Part shown: positions 45,301-53,765 of the stretch, one piece after another
How the letters are laid out: each line of letters opens with the position of its first letter
Position numbering within the stretch: position 1 is the first letter of the stretch
NCBI RefSeq assembly: GCF_963677875.1
Contig: NZ_OY782562.1
Coordinates: 1 to 64,000 of the forward strand
Source: Thiomicrorhabdus sp.
GTDB taxonomy: Bacteria > Pseudomonadota > Gammaproteobacteria > Thiomicrospirales > Thiomicrospiraceae
DNA: 64,000 nucleotides
Direction of reading: 5' to 3'
Program-made: the position numbers and the translations under genes
The notes under the pieces: model-generated
What the model was told of the DNA's origin: nothing
What the model saw: the letters and a program-made list of their open reading frames with translations, nothing else
Databases searched by the model: none

Positions 45301-45834
45301 ATTGTTCAGCTGCGCCCGGAAAAATGGCAGAAGAAATGGATTGCCGGGTTGGTGATGTTTTTGCGCAATAAGATGACTCGAACCGGACAACGTATGGGTT
45401 TTATGACTCTTGACGACAAAAGCGCCCGAATCGAAGTGGTCATGCGACCGGCTGTTTATGAATCCGTCAAGGACTCGTTGCAGAACGATATGGTTGTTCT
45501 GGTTTACGGTGAAGTCAGCGAAGATAATTTTAACGGCGGCATCCGTCTGGATGCCGAGCAGGTGGTTTCTCTGGCTGAGGCGAGGATCGAAAAAGGTCGA
45601 GCTTTGCAACTGCAGATGGATTCCGGTTCGGTGAATGCCGTCAAGCTCGATGAGCTGGGCAATCTTTTGCAGGCTTATCGAAATTCCGAGCTGGGGCTGC
45701 CGATCTGGGTGGAGTATCGAAATGCGTTGGCCAGTGCGGAAATTCGCGCGCCGAGCGAAGAGTTGGTCTATCCAGACGACGCCCTGATTGAAGCATTGGT
45801 TGCCGGTGGCTGGTCGCCCAAAGTCGTTATTTAA
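42355..45834 (+). CDS. dnaE: DNA polymerase III alpha subunit
   Basis: Replicative polymerase, 1159 residues from the ATG at 42355. The N-terminal PHP domain starts FVHLHLHSEFSVVDS. The catalytic aspartates lie in MPDFDVDFCMDRRDE, near residues 404-408, after GPGRGSGAGSLVAYAL. The fingers hold YQEQVMQIAQVLAGYTLGGA, then ADMLRRAMGKK, and a C-terminal OB fold and tau-binding region follow. A TTG at 42337 is a possible but less likely start. The gene is monocistronic. Confidence 0.97.
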   Translation: MTQFVHLHLHSEFSVVDSTLGIKPIIGLLQEHQQPAMALTDQNNLFALVKFYSSAIGAGIKPIIGADVWLEDENGEAFQVVLLCQNEQGYLNLSHLISQSYLHNQKTHRNDLVAMIKRPWLETYNKGLIVLSGGREGDVGRALLAQNRELVQARLQWWKQYFPDRFYLELIRTGRDSEEAYIALAVEAAESFDLPVVATNDVRFATPDDFEAHEVRTCIHGGYVLIDQSRPKRYSEQQYFRSSEEMIELFSDLPEAIANTVEIAKRCNLDLTLGTYFLPDFPVPEGMTMDEFFVSESHKGLDERLEFLFGHLSKAEFAEKRKEYYERIQFELDIILQMGFPGYFLIVADFIQWGKNHQIPVGPGRGSGAGSLVAYALKITDLDPIEYDLLFERFLNPERVSMPDFDVDFCMDRRDEVIDYVSRHYGRDHVSQIVTFGTMAAKAVVRDVGRVLGLGYGAVDSIAKLIPNELGIKLKDALEKEEDLQAKRDNDEDAAQLLELALKLEGTVRNTGKHAGGVVIGPKPLDHFCPVLCEPDGSSVVTQLDKNDVETAGLVKFDFLGLRTLTIIDWALQSINHNKNPGDEGFVDIARIPLDDEPTFDLIKTGKTTGVFQLESSGMQSLIVRLRPDCFEDIIALVALFRPGPLESGMVDNFIARKHGREKVSYPDAQYQHESLKPILEPTYGVILYQEQVMQIAQVLAGYTLGGADMLRRAMGKKKPEEMAKQRSVFEEGAIKNNVDGELAMKIFDLVEKFAGYGFNKSHSAAYALVSYQSAWLKTHYPSEFMAAQISSDMDNTDKVVHMVNECYAMKLEVHRPDINVGEIHFKPCGSRSINYGLGGIKGVGEAALEGIIEERKENGLFRDLFDFCLRAGKKANRRVIEALVRSGALDGLHDNRNAMLETIPLALKQAEQQLKNSELGQSDLFGECVTMEEGIDSSLVDVPEMSEKLRLQGEKETLGLYMTGHPIDIYEHELATLVEQKIVQLRPEKWQKKWIAGLVMFLRNKMTRTGQRMGFMTLDDKSARIEVVMRPAVYESVKDSLQNDMVVLVYGEVSEDNFNGGIRLDAEQVVSLAEARIEKGRALQLQMDSGSVNAVKLDELGNLLQAYRNSELGLPIWVEYRNALASAEIRAPSEELVYPDDALIEALVAGGWSPKVVI

Positions 45835-45999
45835 TCAGCTGTTTGCTTGGGGAAAAAGCGATATTTTTAGGTGTAAAGCCCAACTAAGGGATGTTAAACT
45901 TTCATTTTTTGTTGTCGGCGGCCCCGTATTGGCCGGCAAGTGGGAACAAAGTTTCGTCTGAAACTTGCAGAATAAGTATTTGTGGAACTAGGAGACAGC

Positions 46000-47955
46000 A
46001 TGTCTAAAAACATTGAATCGATCTTGACGGAGAGTCGCGTGTTCGAATTGAGCGACGAAATTAAATCCGGTTTTGGGTTGAGTGTCGAAAAGATAGACGC
46101 CATGCGCAAAGAAGCGGCTGAGGATCACGTAGGATTCTGGTCGAGGCTGGCAAAAGAGAAATTGCACTGGAACAAACCTTTCACCGTCGGTTTAGACGAT
46201 TCAAACGCCCCGCATTACAAATGGTTCACCGATGGTGAGCTGAATGTTTCCCATAACTGCATCGACCGTCACCTGGAAACCAAAAGCGACAAGCTGGCGA
46301 TCATTTTTGAAGGGGATCGCGGTGACGTCGAACACTATACCTATAAAGAGCTGCACGACAATGTTTGTCGTTTTGCCAACACCCTGCAATCTCAGGGGGT
46401 TGAAAAAGGGGATCGCGTAATCATCTACATGCCGATGATTCCGCAGGCGGTGATTGCCATGCAGGCCTGCGCGCGAATCGGCGCCATTCATTCGGTTGTT
46501 TTCGGTGGGTTTTCCGCCGAAGCGTTGCGTGATCGTATCGAGGATGCGGGTGCTAAACTGGTCATTACCACTAATGGCAGTCGTCGCGGCGGCAAAACGA
46601 TTCCATTGAAACACGCGGTTGACGAAGCGCTGGAAAAAGGTTGTGAACAAGTTAAACGCGTTATCGTTTACCGTCGCACCGAAGACGACGTCCCGATGCA
46701 GGACGGTCGCGACATCGATTGGATGGAAGCCGAAGCCGGCATGAGCAATTACCACGACCCTGTTGCCGTTGATGCCGAGCATCCGCTGTTTCTTTTGTAT
46801 ACCTCAGGTTCAACTGGTAAGCCGAAAGGTGTTCAGCACAGCAGCGGCGGTTATTTGCTAAATGCACACCTGACCAATGAGTGGATGTTCGATCTGAATG
46901 ATAACGATGTTTTCTGGTGTACCGCAGACGTGGGCTGGATTACCGGTCACTCTTATGTTGCTTACGGGCCGCTTTCGGTCGGGGCAACCATGTTGATGTT
47001 TGAAGGGGTTCCGACCTATCCGGATGCCGGGCGCTTCTGGCAGGTGTGTCAAGATCACGGCGTGACCGTCTTCTATACGGCTCCGACGGCAATTCGCGCT
47101 CTGATGAAATTCGGCGCCGATTTGCCGAATCAGTACGACTTGACTAAATTACGCCTGCTGGGAACCGTTGGTGAGCCGATCAATCCGGAAGCCTGGATGT
47201 GGTATCACGATGTCATCGGTCAGCAGCGTTGTCCGATTATCGATACCTGGTGGCAGACTGAAACCGGAGCGCACATGATTGCTCCTTTCCCGGTTACGCC
47301 TTTGAAGCCGGGTTCCTGCACTCAGCCGTTGCCGGGGATCGATGCCGTTATTCTGGATGAAGAAGGCAATGAACTGATCGGAAACGAAGGTGGTCTGTTG
47401 GCAATCAAGCAACCTTGGCCGTCCATGATTCGTAATGTCTGGGGTGACGAAGAACGCTACAGAAATACTTATTTCCCGCTGGAAGGCAAACCGTACTATG
47501 TGGTTGGCGACAGCGCTCACCGCGACGAAGATGGCTATTTCTGGATTCTTGGTCGTGTCGACGATGTTCTGAACGTGTCCGGTCACCGTTTGGGAACAAT
47601 GGAAATCGAATCGGCTCTGGTTTCGCATTCCATGGTTGCCGAAGCGGCGGTTGTTGGCCGTCCGCATGACGTCAAAGGGGAAGCGGTTGCCGCTTTTGTG
47701 GTTTTGAATGTCGATATTCCGGAAGGCGAAGCGCGCGAGAAACTGGTTCAGGAACTGCGTAACTGGGTTGCCAAAGAGATCGGGCCGATTGCAAAACCGG
47801 ACGATATCCGCTTCGGAACCAACCTGCCGAAAACGCGTTCCGGTAAAATTATGCGCCGTTTGCTGCGTACCATCGCCAAAGGCGAGGAAATTTCTCAGGA
47901 TACCTCGACCTTGGAAGATCCGACCATCTTGGATCAGTTCCAGCAAAAAGTGTAA
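46000..47955 (+). CDS. acs: Acetyl-CoA synthetase
   Basis: Activates acetate to acetyl-CoA via acetyl-AMP. Motifs are [20 protein letters not shown] (ATP loop), [13 protein letters not shown], and the C-terminal [15 protein letters not shown] with the acetylation-controlled lysine near 616. From the ATG at 46000 (AGGAGA just ahead) it has 651 residues. It is followed by a terminator and then by an acetate-permease operon, so the region forms an acetate-uptake block. Confidence 0.97.
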   Translation: MSKNIESILTESRVFELSDEIKSGFGLSVEKIDAMRKEAAEDHVGFWSRLAKEKLHWNKPFTVGLDDSNAPHYKWFTDGELNVSHNCIDRHLETKSDKLAIIFEGDRGDVEHYTYKELHDNVCRFANTLQSQGVEKGDRVIIYMPMIPQAVIAMQACARIGAIHSVVFGGFSAEALRDRIEDAGAKLVITTNGSRRGGKTIPLKHAVDEALEKGCEQVKRVIVYRRTEDDVPMQDGRDIDWMEAEAGMSNYHDPVAVDAEHPLFLLYTSGSTGKPKGVQHSSGGYLLNAHLTNEWMFDLNDNDVFWCTADVGWITGHSYVAYGPLSVGATMLMFEGVPTYPDAGRFWQVCQDHGVTVFYTAPTAIRALMKFGADLPNQYDLTKLRLLGTVGEPINPEAWMWYHDVIGQQRCPIIDTWWQTETGAHMIAPFPVTPLKPGSCTQPLPGIDAVILDEEGNELIGNEGGLLAIKQPWPSMIRNVWGDEERYRNTYFPLEGKPYYVVGDSAHRDEDGYFWILGRVDDVLNVSGHRLGTMEIESALVSHSMVAEAAVVGRPHDVKGEAVAAFVVLNVDIPEGEAREKLVQELRNWVAKEIGPIAKPDDIRFGTNLPKTRSGKIMRRLLRTIAKGEEISQDTSTLEDPTILDQFQQKV

Positions 47956-48287
47956 CGATTCAATCGGCTGCTGTGGCGGACCGAATTGAAAAATACCCTC
48001 GACCGTTTGCGATCGGGGGTTTTTTATGTGAGAAGCAAAAGTTTGCCGGTTCAAAGTCGGGAAATTGCTCGCTTTTCATTGTTTATCGAAGGGGAGCAGA
48101 TGGTTTTCACTCTTGTCGGCTTAAGGAGTCAGTACTTGTGAAAATCATATGCATTGATAAAAAAGTCTTATTTTCCTAGCCCTTGAACTGTCGTGATAAT
48201 GGGGAAGCGTTTCGACGCGACGCCTGAGGCGTGTCGAGGGCTAAGATAATAATCATACAAAAGTAGTCTCAAACGAGGAGAGTAACA
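47956..48287. other. Intergenic region acs to actP operon, with leader hairpin
   Basis: Besides the acs terminator this 332-base stretch holds a strong imperfect hairpin at 48212-48237: TCGAC and ACGCC pair with GGCGT and GTCGA around a TGA loop, with a three-base GCG bulge. No T tract follows, so it is not a terminator; it may be a regulator site or leader structure of the DUF485-actP operon. No clear promoter boxes or gene were found. Confidence 0.5.
47994..48027 (+). terminator. Intrinsic terminator after acs
   Basis: ACCCTCGA (47994-48002) pairs with TCGGGGGT, including one T-G wobble, around a ten-base loop, followed by a T tract. Confidence 0.7.
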
Positions 48288-48593
48288 TTGGATCAAGCAA
48301 AGATTGAGAAGATTAAGAATCTTCCGGAGTATCGCCAGCTTGTCAAAGAGCGTACCGGGTTGGCCTGGAAGTTGTCTATCGCGATGCTGGTTGTTTATTA
48401 CGGGTACATTTTGCTATTGGCATTTGACCCTGAGTTTTTCACCACCATTATCAGCGGTGAGTATATGTCCATCGGTTTTCCGGTTGGTGTGGGAATCATT
48501 ATTTTTGCATTCCTTTTGACCGGTTATTACGTGAAAAAAGCCAATTCCGATTTTGATGAATTGACCTCGAAAATCAAGAAGGAGGTCGAATGA
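48288..48593 (+). CDS. DUF485 membrane protein (YjcH-like), partner of ActP
   Basis: A 101-residue protein with two hydrophobic helices ([18 protein letters not shown] and [20 protein letters not shown]) and the preceding motif [16 protein letters not shown] typical of DUF485. Members are found directly upstream of actP and are thought to assist the permease. The start is TTG at 48288, chosen because GAGGAG lies 7 bases ahead. The stop overlaps the actP start by 4 bases. Confidence 0.92.
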   Translation: MDQAKIEKIKNLPEYRQLVKERTGLAWKLSIAMLVVYYGYILLLAFDPEFFTTIISGEYMSIGFPVGVGIIIFAFLLTGYYVKKANSDFDELTSKIKKEVE

Positions 48594-50248
48594 TGCCAGG
48601 TTGGACAAAAGGATTATTAACCGCGCTTTTGAGTTTTATGCCGGTTTTGGCATTTGCCGCCGGAGCGATGGAAACCGACGGAACCAAGTCGGAAGTGAAT
48701 TTTGCCGCCATTTCCATGTTTGTGGTATTTGTCGGTTTTACCCTGTATATCACTTACTGGGCTGCCAAGCGCACTAAGTCCGCTAAAGATTTTTATGCCG
48801 CCGGTGGCGGAATCACGGGATTGCAGAATGGTTTGGCGATTGCCGGTGACTATATGTCTGCCGCTTCCTTCCTTGGGATTACCGGGATGGTATACCTGAA
48901 AGGGTATGACGGCTTGATTTTCGCTATCGGTTTCCTTGTTGGCTGGCCGATTATTCTGTTTTTGATGTCTGAACGCCTGCGTAACCTCGGGAAGTACACT
49001 TTTGCTGATGTTGCTGCGTATCGTTTTCGCCAGACGCCGATCCGGGTGCTTGCCGCGTTCGGTGGGATCGCGGTCGTAATTCTGTATTTGATTGCGCAGA
49101 TGGTCGGAGCCGGGAAACTGATCGAGTTGCTGTTCGGTTTGGATTTCAACTATGCGGTTGTTCTGGTTGGGGTTCTGATTATTGCTTATGTTTCTTTCGG
49201 CGGTATGCTGGCGACGACCTGGGTTCAGATCATCAAAGCGGTTCTTCTGCTGGCTGGTGCGACCTTTATTGCGGTTGCGGTTATGTACAACATGGGCTTC
49301 AGCTTCGAGACGTTGTTCAAGACAGCGGTTGAAAATCGCGGCGACGATAAGAGTATTCTGTTCTCCGGTGGTTTCGTTTCCGATCCGATCAACGCGATTT
49401 CGCTTGGTATCGCTTTGATGTTCGGTACGGCGGGTCTGCCGCATATCCTGATGCGCTTTTTCACGGTACCGGATGCGAAAGAAGCGCGTAAGTCGGTCTT
49501 CTATGCGACTGGTTTCATCGGCTATTTCTACATCCTGGCCTTCATTATCGGTTTTGGTGCCGTTGCACTGGTTATCGGTTCGGAATATTTCGCAGGTGAT
49601 AAGCTGGTCGGTGGTAACAATATGGCCGCGATTCACTTGTCGCATGTTATCGGGGGCGATTTCTTCCTCGGCTTTATCTCAGCAGTGGCTTTCGCAACCA
49701 TTCTGGCGGTGGTATCCGGCCTGACTTTGGCAGGTGCTTCGGCGATTTCGCACGATATTTATGCGAATGTCATCAACCCGAATGCCGGTGAAGAGCAAGA
49801 GACAAAAGTGGCACGTCGTGCGACTTTCGTTATTGGTGCCCTGGCGATTATCTTCGGGATCGGCTTTAAGGATCAGAACATTGCCTTCGTCGTTGCGCTT
49901 GCCTTCACTATTGCGGCTTCAGCCAACTTCCCGGTCTTGATCATGTCGATGTTCTGGTCAGGCATGACAACCCGCGGTGCGGTCATCGGTGGATGGCTTG
50001 GTTTGATTTCGGCTGTTGTCATGGTTGTGCTTGGTCCGGTTGTCTGGACTCAGATTTTGGGAATGGGCGATGCCATTGTTCCGTATAAATTCCCGGCACT
50101 GTTCACGGTTGCCATTGCTTTTATCGGTATCTGGTTCTTCTCGATTACGGACCGTTCGGCTCGTGCGAAAGAAGATCGTGCCGGCTTCGAGGCACAGTTC
50201 ATCCGTTCGCAAACGGGGATTGGTGCAGAAGGTGCAGCCAGTCACTGA
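48590..50248 (+). CDS. actP: Cation/acetate symporter ActP
   Basis: Sodium:solute symporter family permease for acetate and similar short acids. It has an N-terminal signal-like helix ([18 protein letters not shown]) and about 13 further helices. Family motifs include [29 protein letters not shown] and [20 protein letters not shown]. The 552 residues are normal. AAGGAGG precedes ATGATG, and a terminator follows the stop. Confidence 0.96.
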   Translation: MMPGWTKGLLTALLSFMPVLAFAAGAMETDGTKSEVNFAAISMFVVFVGFTLYITYWAAKRTKSAKDFYAAGGGITGLQNGLAIAGDYMSAASFLGITGMVYLKGYDGLIFAIGFLVGWPIILFLMSERLRNLGKYTFADVAAYRFRQTPIRVLAAFGGIAVVILYLIAQMVGAGKLIELLFGLDFNYAVVLVGVLIIAYVSFGGMLATTWVQIIKAVLLLAGATFIAVAVMYNMGFSFETLFKTAVENRGDDKSILFSGGFVSDPINAISLGIALMFGTAGLPHILMRFFTVPDAKEARKSVFYATGFIGYFYILAFIIGFGAVALVIGSEYFAGDKLVGGNNMAAIHLSHVIGGDFFLGFISAVAFATILAVVSGLTLAGASAISHDIYANVINPNAGEEQETKVARRATFVIGALAIIFGIGFKDQNIAFVVALAFTIAASANFPVLIMSMFWSGMTTRGAVIGGWLGLISAVVMVVLGPVVWTQILGMGDAIVPYKFPALFTVAIAFIGIWFFSITDRSARAKEDRAGFEAQFIRSQTGIGAEGAASH

Positions 50249-50271
50249 TTAAGATCGATTCATTGATGAAT

Positions 50272-50302
50272 GAAAAAGGGAGGCATAGCCTCCCTTTTTT
50301 GT
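50272..50302 (+). terminator. Intrinsic terminator after actP
   Basis: AAAAAGGGAGGC and GCCTCCCTTTTTT pair around a short loop and end in a T tract, about 25 bases after the actP stop. Confidence 0.9.
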
Positions 50303-50346
50303 CGGTGTAAAATAGCGAGAACGAATCGCTCTGCATGAGATTGAAT

Positions 50347-52233
50347 ATGGCTTCTGAACAACAACTGCGTTTTTTACAACAGATTTCTCCGTTTTCTTCA
50401 CTTTCGGAGGCGCTGCTGTTGCAGGCGGCGGAACAATTGGATGTGCTTTATTTCCCGTCCGGATCATTGATCAGAAACTTTGATGGCTTATTCATGATGA
50501 TCAAAGGTTTAGTCAAAGAGCGACGGGAAGACAGTGTACTCGGTCACTATGCCGGTGGAAGTTTTTTTGGTGAGCAGCTGCTGTTGAGTGGCGACAGCCA
50601 GAATGAGAGGACCGAGTTCTGGGTTGAAGAGGAAGCGATTTTGTACAGTTTACCGGCTGCCGTATTTAACGAATTGTTGCAGAAAGATCGTGTTTTTTAC
50701 GACTTTTTCCACGCTTCGATCGTTGAACGTTTGAATACGCTCTACAAATCCCGGCAATTGGCTTCGGCAACGGAAGTTATGATGGATACTGTCTGCTCGG
50801 CACCGATTCGGCCTTTGATTCGGGTCGATGCAGATTGCACCTTGCGTCAGGCGGCTCAGAAAATGCATGACAGCGGGGGGGATGCCTGTCTGGTTGAATT
50901 TTCGCACTCTGTGAACCCGGAGCAGGGTTTGGGTTTGTTCAGTTCCAGCGATCTGCTAAAGGCATTGGGGGGAGCGGAATCCTCTCCCGAATTTGCGGAA
51001 CAGAAAGTTGGGGTTTATGCCAGTCGTGAATTGATCAGCGTGCATCAGTTCGACTTTTTGTTTAATGCTTTGTTAAAGGTCACCCGCCACCGTATCGACC
51101 GTTTGGTGGTTCGTGACGATGACGACTTTATCGGTTTTTTGACTCAGCAGGATCTGATGACTCTGTTCGCCGACCGATCCGGTCTGGCTCTGATCAAAAT
51201 CGATCAGGCGGCAAGTCTGGACGATTTGCAGCAGGTTTCTGCTCAGATTGACCGCCTGGTTGATAATCTGCATCACCGCGGTATTAAAACTCATTACATC
51301 GCCAAGATGGTGAATGAACTGCACCGTAAAATGATGCAGAAGCTGGTTGAGTTGCTGCTGGCGCCATCCTTGCATGAAAAGGTTTGTTTGCTGGTGATGG
51401 GAAGTGAAGGGCGCTCGGAACAGGTTTTGCGAACCGATCAGGATAATGCGTTGCTGTTCTCGGATGATTTGGACGAGAGCGAGCGTCGGGAAGTGACGGC
51501 GTTCTGCGAAGCGTTTAATCAAGCCATGCTGAAGCTGGGGTTTCCTGAATGCCCAGGCGGTATCATGTTGAATCAGGCGCGCTGGCGCCAAAGTTATACC
51601 GATTTTTCTGCCCAGTTGATGACTTGGATCGATCAGCCGAATGAGGCTAACTTTATGTGGTTGGCGATTTTCAGTGATGCTGAATGTGTTTATGGTCAGT
51701 CGCAAGCTCTGAAAGCCTTGAAAGATCGATTGTTTGCGGGTTTGCAGAATCAGCCGGTCTGGTTGAGGCATTTCGCTTCCTCAGCGTTGCAGTTTTCGAC
51801 ACCGGTCGGGTTTTTGGGCGGACTGATTACGACGAAAGCGGCCACTTCTTCCAAAACGACCAATGCCGAATGGGTTAATTTGAAAAAGGGCGGAATTTTT
51901 CCGATCGTTCATGGCGTACGCTGTTATGCGCTTGAAACCGGAATCGCTCAAACCAATACCCACTGGCGAATTAAAGCCTTGATGGATTGTGGAGTGTTCG
52001 AGCAGGAATTCGGTATCGAGTTAGGTGAATCGCTGAATTTTCTGCAAGGCTTGAGATTGGATTCCATGTTGCGGCAAGAGGAGGAGGGCGCAGAAGGAAA
52101 CGTCGATAACGAATCGATCGATATTACCGGCCTCTCGCACTTGCAGCAGGATCTGCTGAAAGAGGCATTCCGCGTAGTTGAACGCTTTAAAAAACGTCTG
52201 CATCGCCATTTCAAACTGCACGAGGTTATGTGA
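50347..52233 (+). CDS. DUF294 protein: cNMP-like, CBS pair and nucleotidyltransferase-like domains
   Basis: Predicted cytosolic regulator of about 628 residues. A cyclic-nucleotide-binding-like domain spans roughly 10-125, a pair of CBS domains 140-285 and the DUF294 nucleotidyltransferase-like domain follows, with GSEGRSEQVLRTDQDNALLF as signature. A DUF294_C helical domain ends the protein. Such genes commonly sit with a DnaQ-like exonuclease gene downstream of actP, as here, but no substrate is known. ATG at 50347 is preferred to the one at 50335 since GAGA lies ahead of it. Confidence 0.92.
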   Translation: MASEQQLRFLQQISPFSSLSEALLLQAAEQLDVLYFPSGSLIRNFDGLFMMIKGLVKERREDSVLGHYAGGSFFGEQLLLSGDSQNERTEFWVEEEAILYSLPAAVFNELLQKDRVFYDFFHASIVERLNTLYKSRQLASATEVMMDTVCSAPIRPLIRVDADCTLRQAAQKMHDSGGDACLVEFSHSVNPEQGLGLFSSSDLLKALGGAESSPEFAEQKVGVYASRELISVHQFDFLFNALLKVTRHRIDRLVVRDDDDFIGFLTQQDLMTLFADRSGLALIKIDQAASLDDLQQVSAQIDRLVDNLHHRGIKTHYIAKMVNELHRKMMQKLVELLLAPSLHEKVCLLVMGSEGRSEQVLRTDQDNALLFSDDLDESERREVTAFCEAFNQAMLKLGFPECPGGIMLNQARWRQSYTDFSAQLMTWIDQPNEANFMWLAIFSDAECVYGQSQALKALKDRLFAGLQNQPVWLRHFASSALQFSTPVGFLGGLITTKAATSSKTTNAEWVNLKKGGIFPIVHGVRCYALETGIAQTNTHWRIKALMDCGVFEQEFGIELGESLNFLQGLRLDSMLRQEEEGAEGNVDNESIDITGLSHLQQDLLKEAFRVVERFKKRLHRHFKLHEVM

Positions 52234-52907
52234 TGCTGCATGAATGGTGGCGGAAAAAATTACAGCAACGCAGAAGCAGGCGGTTTCGCCGACGGTTGCG
52301 TATTCCGGAATTTGCTTTTCTGGCCGATGAGGAGCTTGATAATGATGAGGTATATGTCAGCCTCGATTGCGAAACAACCGGTCTGAATCCGAAAAAGGAT
52401 CGCATCATTACCTTAAGTGCGGTCAAGATTGTCGGTAATCGGATTTTGAGTAGTCAAAAATTCACAGCGATGATCGATCCGCAGATGACGATTTCCGAGC
52501 AGAGTATCAAGATTCACCATATCCGCCATGCTGATCTGCAAGCCTGTGAAGTTTTGACGGAACGTCAGGCGTTGGAAGCATTTCTGACGTTTATCGGTAG
52601 TGCTACGCTGATCGGCTATTATTTGGAATTCGATTTGGCGATGCTTGATCGTCTCGTCAAGCCTTGGCTTGGCGACAGTCTTCCAAATCCGCGTATCGAG
52701 GTATCCGAGCTGTTTTACCAGTGGCGCCAGCAGCAAAGCCGGGATTCCATGCGTAATGCGCATATTGATCTGCGTTTCGATCGAATGATGGACGATTTGC
52801 AGCTGCCGCGATTTTCTCAACATGATGCCTTTAACGATGCTCTGATGACGGCAATGGCTTTTGTGAAGCTTCGCTCTCTTCTTGAACGCGAGCGTGCCAA
52901 GCGTTAA
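52233..52907 (+). CDS. DnaQ-like 3'-5' exonuclease (DEDDh type)
   Basis: A 224-residue exonuclease-fold protein. A basic N-terminal helix (WWRKKLQQRRSRRFRRRLRI) leads into motif I SLDCETTGLNP, motif II YYLEFDLAML and the motif III HDAFNDALMTA, which supplies the His and Asp of DEDDh enzymes. The start overlaps the stop of the DUF294 gene by one base. The pairing suggests linked function. Polymerase proofreading itself is less likely, because this type lacks the DnaE-contact regions of true DnaQ (inference). Confidence 0.9.
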   Translation: MLHEWWRKKLQQRRSRRFRRRLRIPEFAFLADEELDNDEVYVSLDCETTGLNPKKDRIITLSAVKIVGNRILSSQKFTAMIDPQMTISEQSIKIHHIRHADLQACEVLTERQALEAFLTFIGSATLIGYYLEFDLAMLDRLVKPWLGDSLPNPRIEVSELFYQWRQQQSRDSMRNAHIDLRFDRMMDDLQLPRFSQHDAFNDALMTAMAFVKLRSLLERERAKR

Positions 52908-53073
52908 AAATTTTTGAAAGTTTTATGATTGCGCTCTGTCAGCTACTGTTCGAATGTTGTTTGAAGCAAACATCAAAAGCCGAAAATCGGCTGAGATTTT
53001 ACCGAAAAGGAAGGCTGGTTCAGGTATTGAACGGCTGTTGGGTATTTTAATTCACCGGAAGTCAAAGTCGAAC

Positions 53074-53102
53074 TTGACACCCGGATGCGAAAGTTGTATA
53101 TT
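53074..53102 (+). promoter_or_regulatory. Near-consensus sigma-70 promoter ahead of rimP
   Basis: A perfect TTGACA (53074-53079), 17-base spacer and TATATT (53097-53102). The bases after the -10 are CGCGC, a GC-rich discriminator as found in stringently controlled stable-RNA promoters. Expected start is near 53109. Confidence 0.75.
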
Positions 53103-53108
53103 TCGCGC

Positions 53109-53194
53109 AGATTTTTTAAAAACATCTCGGGCGTTCTTGGAAATTCTCAAGCGCGGCCTGAATTTTTAAAAACCCCGTTTTTACGGGGTTTTTT
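53109..53194 (+). ncRNA. Candidate short RNA or attenuated leader of the rimP operon
   Basis: The span between the expected start of the strong promoter and the terminator is about 85 bases. It can fold a small hairpin (GCG-CTTG with CAAG-CGC around 53130-53153) before the terminator stem. It has no reading frame of note with a ribosome-binding site and no tRNA-like features. It could be a small RNA or the constitutive part of a leader that is read through into rimP-nusA. NusA autoregulation of this operon is known in Escherichia coli. Confidence 0.4.
53168..53194 (+). terminator. Intrinsic terminator ahead of rimP
   Basis: AAAAACCCCG (53168-53177) pairs with CGGGGTTTTT (53084-type arm at 53184-53193) around a six-base loop, with a T tract. 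It lies 37 bases before the rimP start. Confidence 0.9.
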
Positions 53195-53230
53195 GTTATT
53201 GGAATTTATGAAAACGGGTTGGAAGTTTTT

Positions 53231-53686
53231 GTGACCTTAGAAGAGAAGCTTGAAACAAGTTTACGGCCAACGATCGAATCCATGGGGTTCGAATACTGGG
53301 GAATTGAGTATTTGCCTGCGGGCCGCCATTCGACTCTGCGTGTTTACGTAGATCGCGAAGACGGCGGTATTACGGTTGACGACTGTGCCGATGTCAGTCA
53401 TCAGGTCAGCGCGATTCTGGATGTGGAAGATCCGATTTCCGGTGCTTACAATCTGGAAGTCTCATCCCCGGGGATGGATCGAACTCTGTTTCGCCCGGAG
53501 CAATACGCGCGCTATCAGGGACAGACCGTTCAGGTTCGCACAGCAGTGGCGATTTTGGGACGTAAACGCTTCAAGGGGCTGATGACCTCGGTTGCAGCAG
53601 AGCTGATAGAAGTCGAAGTCGACGGCGAACTGTATGAAATCCCGTTTGATGTAATTGAAAAAGCCAATTTAGTGGCAGAATTTTAA
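53231..53686 (+). CDS. rimP: Ribosome maturation factor RimP
   Basis: Needed for maturation of the 30S subunit. Residues MGFEYWGIEYLPAGRHSTLR, VYVDREDGGITVDDCADVSH and YNLEVSSPGMDRTLFRPEQY cover the N-terminal alpha/beta domain; a C-terminal SH3-like barrel follows. The GTG at 53231 (GGAAG just ahead, 151 residues) is preferred to a TTG at 53219. First gene of the nusA-infB operon. Confidence 0.93.
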   Translation: MTLEEKLETSLRPTIESMGFEYWGIEYLPAGRHSTLRVYVDREDGGITVDDCADVSHQVSAILDVEDPISGAYNLEVSSPGMDRTLFRPEQYARYQGQTVQVRTAVAILGRKRFKGLMTSVAAELIEVEVDGELYEIPFDVIEKANLVAEF

Positions 53687-53765
53687 TGGACTTTCAGGGT
53701 GCTTTCGCAAAGAAAGCAGACAAAGTCCGCTTCGGTGTAACCATATTAACTAAGGCGAGTGAGAG

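Larger units (their letters stand above)
52908..53230. other. Intergenic region upstream of rimP
   Basis: The first 165 bases show nothing I can name. A strong promoter (53074-53102), a short transcribed stretch and an intrinsic terminator (53168-53194) follow, each listed below. In many gammaproteobacteria tRNA genes lie ahead of rimP; no tRNA cloverleaf or TTCGA-type T arm is present here. Confidence 0.6.

Noticed and set aside
52954..53169. A 71-codon frame upstream of rimP
   Set aside because: It runs across the strong promoter and up to the terminator stem, has no ribosome-binding site, and lacks protein-like conservation.
52908..53230. A tRNA gene upstream of rimP
   Set aside because: The expected T-arm and acceptor-stem patterns are absent from this stretch on both strands.
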